A stretch of 33,912 nt of DNA from Desulfobacteraceae bacterium. Lineage in GTDB: Bacteria > Desulfobacterota > Desulfobacteria > Desulfobacterales > Desulfobacteraceae. The stretch spans positions 1 to 33,912 of the forward strand of contig WGCX01000048.1 of assembly GCA_015493575.1 (NCBI GenBank), written 5' to 3'. Under the pieces are notes generated by a model. That model had not been told where the DNA came from. It ran no database searches and saw nothing but the letters and a program-made list of their open reading frames with translations. The first letter of the stretch is position 1; each line of letters begins with the position of its first letter. Positions 8,285 to 15,387 of the stretch are shown here, piece after piece. The position numbers and the translations under genes were made by a program.

Positions 8285-10018
8285 ATGAAATTTTTAAGAG
8301 TTAATATGGATGACCTTTCCATTAATACGGAAGCGGTTTCAAAGGAATATTATGGTCTTGGTGGTCGCGGTTTAACGTCAATTATGATCAACCAAGATGT
8401 TCCTGCCTCATGCGATGCTTTGGGAGCAGAAAATAAACTGATTTTTGCCCCGGGCTACCTTTCCGGTACAACTCTGGTAAACAGCAGCAGGTTGTCAATT
8501 GGAGCAAAAAGTCCTCTCACAGGTGGTATAAAAGAAAGTAATGTAGGCGGCACAGTTGCGGCTGATATTGCCTCCCTTGGAATTACAGCAGTTATCATTG
8601 AGGGTAAAATAAAGGATGATAAATTTTATATTCTAAGAATAGATCAAAATGGTCAGGCAGAATTATTGGATGCGGCTGCCTATACCGGTTTGAATACATA
8701 CGATCTTGTAAAAAAACTTAAAGCTGATTTTGGTGATAAAAACAGTGTTACCTGTATAGGCACAGCTGGAGAAATGAAATTAAAAACAGCCTCCATACAG
8801 ACCAGTGATTTTGATGGAAGGCCATGCCGTGCTGCAGGCAGGGGAGGACTGGGAGCAGTCATGGGTTCTAAGGGGATTAAAGCGCTTGTGGTTTCCCGTG
8901 GTGGCAAATCCGCTGATGAACCTGTTGATAATAACACTTTTAATAAGGCGGCAAAAGCCTATGCAAAAGCAGTAAAAGCCGATGAATTCAGTGGTGAAAT
9001 TTTACCTGAACTTGGGACAGCCGTCCTTGTTGATCCCATAAATGCAGCAGGCGGGTTACCAAGCTACAATGCCACAAAAGGGCAGTTTGAAAATGCTGAC
9101 AAAATCAATGGCGATGCGCTTGCATCAAGGATTAAAAAACGTGGGGGTAAAACTACCCATAAGGGATGCGCCCAGTGCATTATTAATTGCTCCAATGAAT
9201 ATGTTGATGAAAAAGGAAGGTATGTCACATCTTCACTTGAATATGAAACTATATGGGCAATGGGACCGATGTTAGGCAATGATGATCTTGATGTTATTGC
9301 CACTCTTGATTTTCTTTGTGATAATATCGGCATAGACACTATGAGTACCGGTGCTTCCCTGGCAATTGCCATGGATGCCGGATATAAAGAATTTGGAGAT
9401 GGCGCAGCTGCCATTGAGATGGTAAGGGGAATTGGTGCAGGTACGGAATTTGGAAAAATCCTTGGAAACGGTCCTGCGGCCGTTGGCAGACATTTTAATC
9501 ATAAAAGGGTTCCGGTAGTCAAGGGACAGAGTATTGCTGCATATGATCCCAGGGCAATTCAGGGCATGGCTGTTACCTATGCTACATCACCCATGGGTGG
9601 TGATCATACTGCAGGATGGGTAGTAGATCAAAATCTTGCTGATTTCGGAGGAACACTTGATCCTCTTTCAGACAAAGGCCAGGTTGATGCGTCAAGGGAT
9701 GCCCAGTTGCATATGGCCGCCGTTGATACAGTTGGGATTTGTGATTTTGCCCAGTCAGGACTTGCCGCTGAAGGTGGAATGGAAAATGTATTTTCCATGG
9801 TATCGTCAAAATCCGGTAAAGCATTTGGCGAAAAGGAGTGGGCAGCACTGGGAAGCCGTATACTTAAGGCTGAACTTGATTTCAACAAAAAGGCAGGCTT
9901 TACAAACAAGGATGACAGACTGCCGGAAATGTTTTATAAAGAGCCTCTTCCACCCCATAATACAGTCGTTGTGGTAAGTGATGAACAGATGGATTCAACA
10001 TTTGACTTTGAAGAATAA
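8285..10018 (+). CDS. Tungsten-containing aldehyde:ferredoxin oxidoreductase (AOR family)
   Basis: Oxidises an aldehyde to the acid with reduction of ferredoxin, using a tungsto-bispterin cofactor and a [4Fe-4S] cluster. The 577-residue protein starts at ATG 8285, five bases after AGGAGGT; an upstream in-frame ATG at 8246 lacks such a site. Cluster ligands are visible as CAQCIINC (Cys295, Cys298, Cys302) plus Cys486 in DTVGICDF, matching the AOR pattern Cx2Cx3C...C. Candidate active-site Glu (EYET, 319-322) and His441 (GGDHTAG) are present. N-terminal GGRGL (26-30) and GRGGLGAVMGSKG (185-197) are pterin-domain signatures. The natural substrate is unknown by family. Its place directly after a putrescine aminotransferase points to 4-aminobutyraldehyde -> GABA (inference). 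A broad-specificity detoxifying role remains possible. Confidence 0.93.
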   Translation: MKFLRVNMDDLSINTEAVSKEYYGLGGRGLTSIMINQDVPASCDALGAENKLIFAPGYLSGTTLVNSSRLSIGAKSPLTGGIKESNVGGTVAADIASLGITAVIIEGKIKDDKFYILRIDQNGQAELLDAAAYTGLNTYDLVKKLKADFGDKNSVTCIGTAGEMKLKTASIQTSDFDGRPCRAAGRGGLGAVMGSKGIKALVVSRGGKSADEPVDNNTFNKAAKAYAKAVKADEFSGEILPELGTAVLVDPINAAGGLPSYNATKGQFENADKINGDALASRIKKRGGKTTHKGCAQCIINCSNEYVDEKGRYVTSSLEYETIWAMGPMLGNDDLDVIATLDFLCDNIGIDTMSTGASLAIAMDAGYKEFGDGAAAIEMVRGIGAGTEFGKILGNGPAAVGRHFNHKRVPVVKGQSIAAYDPRAIQGMAVTYATSPMGGDHTAGWVVDQNLADFGGTLDPLSDKGQVDASRDAQLHMAAVDTVGICDFAQSGLAAEGGMENVFSMVSSKSGKAFGEKEWAALGSRILKAELDFNKKAGFTNKDDRLPEMFYKEPLPPHNTVVVVSDEQMDSTFDFEE

Positions 10019-10035
10019 GAAAAAAGTGAACCATA

Positions 10036-11124
10036 ATGATATATTTTGATACTACACCAAAAGATGACGGCTTCCGAATGCCAGGCGAATTTGAGCATCA
10101 TCTGGGATGCTGGATGTTGTGGCCGGAAAGGTGTGATACCTGGCGATTGGGAGCCAAGCCTGCACAATACGCATTTACTGAAATAGCTAAGGCCATTGTA
10201 AATTTTGAGCCTTTAACTGTATGTGTGTCAGCAGAGCAGTTTAAAAATGCACGTTATCTTCTTGATGGGAGAATCAGAGTAGTTGAAATTTCATCAGATG
10301 ATGCATGGATGCGTGATGTGGGGCCAACTTTTGTCGTTAATAAAAATGGATCTGTACGTGGTGTAGACTGGGATTTCAATGCATGGGGAGGTATAAAAGA
10401 AGGCATTTATTTCCCCTGGAATAAAGATGCTGTTGTTGCACAGAAAGTTTTGGAAATAGAGGGTATTGATTCCTATAAAGCTCCTTTTGTACTTGAGGGT
10501 GGTTCCATCCATACAGATGGAGAAGGTACAGCATTAACTACAAGAGAGTGTTTGTTGAACTGCAATAGGAATCCTGATCTAAACGAAAATGAAATCGAAG
10601 AACTTTTAAAAAAATATCTGAATGTTGAGAGAATCATATGGCTGGATAAAGGGGTATTTCAGGATGAAACCAACGGTCATGTTGATAATTTATGCTGTTT
10701 TGTGAAACCTGGAGAAGTTTTGTTGACTTGGACCGATGATAAGTCTGATCCCCAGTATGAAATATCTGAAAATGCCCGTAGGGCTTTGCTGAATTCAGTT
10801 GATGCAAAGGGTAGAAAACTGAAAATACATACAATCCACCAGCCAGGTCCTTTATACCGTACACGTGAAGAATGTTTTGGTATTGATTTTGATACAAATG
10901 CAGCTCCAAGAGAACAGGGTGACAGGCTGGCTGCATCCTATGTTAATTTTTATATTGCAAATAATGGTGTTGTGGTACCATTGTTTGATGATGAATTTGA
11001 CGAACCCGCAATAAAAATTTTTGAACAACTTTTTCCAGGCAGAAAAATCGTGGGAATTTTATCCAGGGAGATTTTGCTGGGTGGTGGAAATATTCACTGC
11101 ATTACTCAACAGCAACCAGGATAA
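10036..11124 (+). CDS. aguA: Agmatine deiminase
   Basis: Converts agmatine to N-carbamoylputrescine and ammonia; a member of the guanidino-group-modifying (pentein) superfamily. The 362-residue protein has the family motifs: [17 protein letters not shown] (12-32), WMRDVGP (91-97), [15 protein letters not shown] (151-165), ETNGHVDN (211-218, likely catalytic His215) and C-terminal [11 protein letters not shown] with nucleophile Cys355. The start gives the usual N terminus but has only a weak ribosome site (AGTGA), 17 nt after the AOR stop. This suggests translational coupling to AOR. Together with aguB it makes the two-step agmatine -> putrescine route. No arginine decarboxylase is encoded in the window, so agmatine is either imported or made elsewhere. 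Confidence 0.95.
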   Translation: MIYFDTTPKDDGFRMPGEFEHHLGCWMLWPERCDTWRLGAKPAQYAFTEIAKAIVNFEPLTVCVSAEQFKNARYLLDGRIRVVEISSDDAWMRDVGPTFVVNKNGSVRGVDWDFNAWGGIKEGIYFPWNKDAVVAQKVLEIEGIDSYKAPFVLEGGSIHTDGEGTALTTRECLLNCNRNPDLNENEIEELLKKYLNVERIIWLDKGVFQDETNGHVDNLCCFVKPGEVLLTWTDDKSDPQYEISENARRALLNSVDAKGRKLKIHTIHQPGPLYRTREECFGIDFDTNAAPREQGDRLAASYVNFYIANNGVVVPLFDDEFDEPAIKIFEQLFPGRKIVGILSREILLGGGNIHCITQQQPG

Positions 11125-11332
11125 TCAGCACATAGTAAGGTCAGTGTGTATCTGAAGCGAGCAATGCCGCAACTCATATACCTGTCACAATTCCCTGTTT
11201 TTTATCACAGAAATTCAAAGGTAAGGCACTAAAGGAACAAAAGAATTGAGATTGAAACGTAAAGGTTTTTTATTTATATGAAATAAAACATAAACCATTA
11301 CTTTTATTGGCTACGCGTCTACGACCCATAAT

Positions 11333-11383
11333 TTGTTGTGAGGCAAATCTGAACTTGAATCCAGATCGGCCTCATGACCATTA
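11333..11383 (+). repeat. Dispersed hairpin repeat, copy 1 (aguA-potA gap)
   Basis: TTGTTGTGAGGC, then ATCTG, a 10-nt loop, CAGAT and GGCCTCATGACC form a two-tier stem (GAGGC/GCCTC outside, ATCTG/CAGAT inside). It is the best-folded member of a family seen at 20245, 21368, 27305, 29628 and 31334. It lies in the 290-nt gap after aguA, just upstream of potA. I saw no sigma-54 site or other strong promoter in the rest of the gap (11125-11408), so potABCD may be co-transcribed with the agu genes. Confidence 0.65.
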
Positions 11384-11414
11384 ATGACTATCAATAATTT
11401 ATTGGAAAATGAAC

Positions 11415-12452
11415 ATGGCACCAGATAAAGGAATGTTATATCTAAAGGGTATCAATAAAACATATGGAAGTGTAAAAGCTGTAAAAGATGTTACACTTGA
11501 GATAAAATCAGGAGAATTTTTTACTCTGCTGGGACCATCGGGATGCGGCAAAACAACCTTGCTTCGCATGATCGCCGGCCTGGAGATTCAGGACTCGGGC
11601 AGCATTATACTTGAAGGTAAAGATATCACCCGGATACCTGCAACTAAAAGACAAATAAATACTGTTTTTCAAAGTTACGCCCTTTTTCCACACTTAAATG
11701 TTTTTGAAAATGTTGCTTTTGGGCTCAGGGCCAGAAAAATTCCTGAAAAAGAGTTGAAACCAAAGGTCCAAACTGCGCTGGATATACTTGAACTTGGGAG
11801 GATGTCAACCCGTTTTCCCCATCAGCTTTCAGGAGGACAAAACCAGCGGGTAGCCCTTGCCAGAGCAGTGGTTAATGACCCTAAAGTATTATTGTTGGAT
11901 GAACCCATGTCTGCCCTTGATGCAAAGCTGCGAGCACAGGTACAGGTGGAGCTCAGGCGACTTCAAAAACAACTTGGTCACACTTTTATACTTGTCACCC
12001 ACGATCAGGACGAGGCACTTGTTGTATCAGACCGGATTGCCGTAATGAAAGATGGTCAGATCATCCAGTCCGGCAGCCCGGATGATGTATATGATTTTCC
12101 CAAAAATAGATTTGTTGCTGAATTCTTAGGAGCTGCCAATATTCTTTCAGGTAAATTCTTTGATGGGATGTTCCATACTGATGTCGGCAATCTTGAACTG
12201 GATGTTCAGCCTTCCTGGGAACATGGGGTAATTGCCATTCGACCGGAATGGATAAAATTTTCAGACACAAAACCCGAACAAAATGGTGTCAGAGCAAAGG
12301 TCACTGAAATTATTTATCGCGGTACAAATCTGGATATCTGGTGTGAACCGGGACCGATAAGGGTGAAAAGCACTACCTATAAAGATTTTAAAATTGGAGA
12401 TGAATTATGGCTTGAACTGGCTCCCAAAGAACTGGTGGTGTTAGATGAATAA
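11415..12452 (+). CDS. potA: Spermidine/putrescine ABC transporter ATPase
   Basis: Cytoplasmic ATPase of a polyamine-type importer. Counting from the ATG at 11409, it has Walker A GPSGCGKTT (42-50), Q-loop FQSYALFPHL, signature LSGGQNQR (140-147; Asn replaces the usual third Gln), Walker B LLLDEP (161-166), H-loop THDQDEAL and a C-terminal TOBE region (about 265-345) typical of PotA. I prefer ATG 11415 because GGA at 11404-11406 is 8 nt from it and only 2 nt from the ATG at 11409. It overlaps potB by 8 nt, so the two are translationally coupled. The order potABCD is canonical. Confidence 0.93.
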   Translation: MAPDKGMLYLKGINKTYGSVKAVKDVTLEIKSGEFFTLLGPSGCGKTTLLRMIAGLEIQDSGSIILEGKDITRIPATKRQINTVFQSYALFPHLNVFENVAFGLRARKIPEKELKPKVQTALDILELGRMSTRFPHQLSGGQNQRVALARAVVNDPKVLLLDEPMSALDAKLRAQVQVELRRLQKQLGHTFILVTHDQDEALVVSDRIAVMKDGQIIQSGSPDDVYDFPKNRFVAEFLGAANILSGKFFDGMFHTDVGNLELDVQPSWEHGVIAIRPEWIKFSDTKPEQNGVRAKVTEIIYRGTNLDIWCEPGPIRVKSTTYKDFKIGDELWLELAPKELVVLDE

Positions 12453-13350
12453 ACTGATGATTTGGTACGGTGAACTGATTGCCCCTAAAAAACTTCTGAA
12501 AAGAGGCGCTTTGTTTCTAAGTCCCGGCATGCTGTGGCTGATATTTTTTCTGGTTATTCCAGGCCTTGTGCTGATTCTTGTCAGCTTTGCAGGCAGGGGA
12601 AGCTATGGGGAACTTGTATGGGAGTTTGGACTTGCAAATTATAAAAGACTTGTGGGATATGGGATATTCGGGTGGACACCTGATTATATCGTTATTCTTT
12701 TACGTTCAGTGTGGGTGGCCATTGTCACTACAGGTTTATCCGTTGTCCTTTCTTATCCTTTATGTTTTTTTATAGCAAAAAAGCCAGAAAGAACCCGTTA
12801 CGTATGGCTGATGATGGTGATTATTCCTTTCTGGACAAATATGGTCATCAGAACATACTCATGGTTTTTGATTCTTGCCCCTGAAATGCCCCTTGCAAAA
12901 CTTGCAGCATATTTTAAATTAATTTCACCTGGAATGGCTCTATATCCCAGTGCATTTGCAGTCTATCTCGGTATGATTTCCATATTTCTTCCTTTTGTCG
13001 CATTGCCGCTTTTTTCAAGCGTTGAACGCATGGACTGGGCTCTTGTTGAAGCTGCCCAGGATCTTTATTCATCAAATGTAAGAATTTTTATGCATGCTAT
13101 TTTACCCCAGACTCTGCCAGGACTTTCTGTGGGTATTATCCTTACCTTTGTACCGGCCATGGGAATGTTTGTGGTTCCGGATCTTCTTGGCGGAGCAAAG
13201 TACATGTTAGTCGGGAACCTGATAGAACAGCAGTTCGGGACAAGCAGAGACTGGGCATTTGGTGCGGCAATAAGTATGGCCCTGATGGCTTTGACCCTGT
13301 TCAGTCTATATTTGTATAGAAAGAAAAATAAGGATATCGATTTATTATGA
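12445..13350 (+). CDS. potB: Spermidine/putrescine ABC transporter permease
   Basis: A 301-residue inner-membrane permease with about six hydrophobic segments, the first near residues 25-50. The conserved cytoplasmic EAA loop is present as EAAQDLYSSN (about residues 208-217), followed by LPQTLPGL, which docks on PotA. Its 5' end overlaps potA by 8 nt and its 3' end overlaps potC by 4 nt (ATGA), a tight operon. The slightly long N terminus before the first membrane helix is normal for PotB. Substrate could be putrescine, spermidine or agmatine; the neighbouring agu genes favour agmatine or putrescine. Confidence 0.92.
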   Translation: MNKLMIWYGELIAPKKLLKRGALFLSPGMLWLIFFLVIPGLVLILVSFAGRGSYGELVWEFGLANYKRLVGYGIFGWTPDYIVILLRSVWVAIVTTGLSVVLSYPLCFFIAKKPERTRYVWLMMVIIPFWTNMVIRTYSWFLILAPEMPLAKLAAYFKLISPGMALYPSAFAVYLGMISIFLPFVALPLFSSVERMDWALVEAAQDLYSSNVRIFMHAILPQTLPGLSVGIILTFVPAMGMFVVPDLLGGAKYMLVGNLIEQQFGTSRDWAFGAAISMALMALTLFSLYLYRKKNKDIDLL

Positions 13351-14147
13351 AAAAAATCAAATTGCTGGTTAATGCCATGGCATTGGGAACAATGGCATTT
13401 TTGTATCTTCCACTAATGGCGGTGGCTTTTTTTTCCGTGAATAACACAAAATACGGTCTTGTATGGAAGGGATTTACCCTGAAATGGTATATTCAATTAC
13501 TTCATAATGAGGCGATCCTCCACATTGCCTTGAATACACTTATTCTCGCTGTTGTTTCAACGATAATCTCCACTATTCTTGGCACTGCACTTGCCATCGG
13601 GATGGGACGCTTTCCATGGCCCGGAAAAATGAACACCATTCTTGACCTTATCCTGCATCTCCCTGTGATTATACCGGACATTATTCTTGCAGCAGCACTT
13701 GTAATCGCTTTCGGGCTTCTCCGTTCTTTGTCATCGGTATTCGAACCCGGTCTGATATGTATGATAATCAGCCATATTACCTTTCAGGTGGCGTTTGTTG
13801 CCCTTGTGGTTCGCAGCCGCCTGATAAGTATTGGAAAGGATATTGAAGAAGCTGCAAGAGATCTCTATGCAAGTACGTCATACCTTTTATGGAAGATCAC
13901 CCTGCCCCTGTTGCTGCCTGGTATTATTGCCGGGGCAATGCTTGCTTTTACCTTGTCCCTTGATGATTTCGTCATTAGTTTTTTTACAGCCGGACCTGAC
14001 TCCGTAACATTACCATTGTACATTTTTGCGGCAGTCAGACGAGTAGTAACACCACAGATACATGCCCTTGCAACTATAGTTTTATTTGTTACTGTAATTC
14101 TTGTATTTACAATGGAACGTTTTACAAGAAAAAAAGATATACAATAA
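13347..14147 (+). CDS. potC: Spermidine/putrescine ABC transporter permease
   Basis: The second inner-membrane permease of the importer, 266 residues with about six membrane helices beginning near residue 8. The EAA loop is EAARDLYASTSYLLWKITLP, which matches PotC-type permeases and pairs with the PotB loop in the transporter heterodimer. The start codon overlaps the potB stop as ATGA. The C terminus ends in a short basic tail (RFTRKKD). A 75-nt gap with a good ribosome site follows before potD. Confidence 0.92.
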   Translation: MKKIKLLVNAMALGTMAFLYLPLMAVAFFSVNNTKYGLVWKGFTLKWYIQLLHNEAILHIALNTLILAVVSTIISTILGTALAIGMGRFPWPGKMNTILDLILHLPVIIPDIILAAALVIAFGLLRSLSSVFEPGLICMIISHITFQVAFVALVVRSRLISIGKDIEEAARDLYASTSYLLWKITLPLLLPGIIAGAMLAFTLSLDDFVISFFTAGPDSVTLPLYIFAAVRRVVTPQIHALATIVLFVTVILVFTMERFTRKKDIQ

Positions 14148-14222
14148 ATAGTCATTTTGTAATGATGTACTAACAATATAGAGAAGTTATAACTTTTAAT
14201 TATCAGAAACAAGGAGAGAAAA

Positions 14223-15275
14223 ATGAAAAAGATGATGCTGATCGTTACAACCTTTTTAGTCTTTTTGTCAGGAATCGCCTGGGCCGGAAACGGGGTTCTA
14301 AAAATTTTTATTTGGTCTGAATATATGGATGAAGTCAATTTTCCAAAAGAATTTCAGGAAGCCACAGGCATTAAGGTTAAACTGGATTTATATGAATCAA
14401 ATGAGGAGATGATGGCAAAGCTTCAGTCAGGCGGACTGGGACAATATGACATCGTTGTTCCATCGGATTATATTATACCAAGTCTTATTCATCTGCATTT
14501 GCTGACACCCCTTGATCATTCCAAAATACCCAATTTAAAGAATTTAAGTAAAACCTTTACCAACCCTGTTTTCGATCCTGGCAATAAATATTCAGCAGGA
14601 TGGCAGTGGGGGACCATTGGGTTGATGTATAACAAGAATAAACTAAGCCAGGCCGATGTTCAGTCCTGGTCCATTTTATTTGACCCAAGTAAAAAACCCG
14701 GCCCCTTCTATCTTTTGGATTCTGTGCGGGAAATGCTTGGCATTACTTTGTTATACCTGGGACATGATTTTAACTCTACCAATCCCAAGGAGCTGAAGGA
14801 AGCAGCAGATCTTCTTATATCTACCAAGAAAAGAGAAGCATGCCTGGGCTTTAAAGGAGGGGTTGGTGGCAAAAATGATGTAATATCCGGAACTGCAAAT
14901 GCTGCCATGGTTTATAATGGTGATGCTGTCCAGACTATTGCCAATTATCCTAAAAAATATGGCTTTGTAATACCAAAAGAAGGCAGTGAAATATGGGTCG
15001 ATTCAATGTGTATTCCAGCCAAAGCACCTGATCTTGATGCCGCCTATAAGTGGATCAACTGGGTTCTCAGCCCCAAGGTTGGTGCTGAGTTGTCAAATTA
15101 TAATCATTTTGCAACTCCAAATGGAGCAGCAAAACCCTATCTTTCCAAAGCAGATCTAAATAATCCAAGTGTATGGCCGACACCAAAAATTATGAAGACC
15201 CTCAGATTTGTTAAAGATCTTGGAAAAAAGAATTATATTGTTGACCAGACATGGACAATGGTAAAAGCGCATTAA
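14223..15275 (+). CDS. potD: Periplasmic spermidine/putrescine-binding protein
   Basis: The 350-residue protein begins with a signal peptide (MKK, hydrophobic core, cleavage probably after GIAWA near residue 21). It then shows the PotD/PotF start LKIFIWSEYMDE, followed by the two-lobed binding-protein pattern (YDIVVPSDY, GTIGLMYNK, AAMVYNGDA, WVDSMCIPAKAPDLDAAYKWINWVL). AAGGAG lies 7 nt from the ATG. It is the last gene of the potABCD set, and its position next to the agu genes makes putrescine or agmatine plausible ligands. I cannot assign specificity from motifs alone. Confidence 0.92.
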   Translation: MKKMMLIVTTFLVFLSGIAWAGNGVLKIFIWSEYMDEVNFPKEFQEATGIKVKLDLYESNEEMMAKLQSGGLGQYDIVVPSDYIIPSLIHLHLLTPLDHSKIPNLKNLSKTFTNPVFDPGNKYSAGWQWGTIGLMYNKNKLSQADVQSWSILFDPSKKPGPFYLLDSVREMLGITLLYLGHDFNSTNPKELKEAADLLISTKKREACLGFKGGVGGKNDVISGTANAAMVYNGDAVQTIANYPKKYGFVIPKEGSEIWVDSMCIPAKAPDLDAAYKWINWVLSPKVGAELSNYNHFATPNGAAKPYLSKADLNNPSVWPTPKIMKTLRFVKDLGKKNYIVDQTWTMVKAH

Positions 15276-15298
15276 TAAATATTGTTATCAAAGCATGG

Positions 15299-15323
15299 GA
15301 TGCAGAGAAAAAAACTCTGCATC
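15299..15323. terminator. Hairpin after potD, probable bidirectional terminator
   Basis: GATGCAGAG (15299-15307) and CTCTGCATC (15315-15323) form a perfect 9-bp stem around seven A residues, 24 nt after the potD stop and between convergent genes. The T-run expected of a strong intrinsic terminator is missing on both strands, so it could instead serve mainly as a 3'-end stability hairpin. Confidence 0.55.
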
Positions 15324-15387
15324 TCATCTGAGTTTAACAAAAATGATCAAGGCCTTCAGGATGGTTGATACATACTGCCTTATAGTT

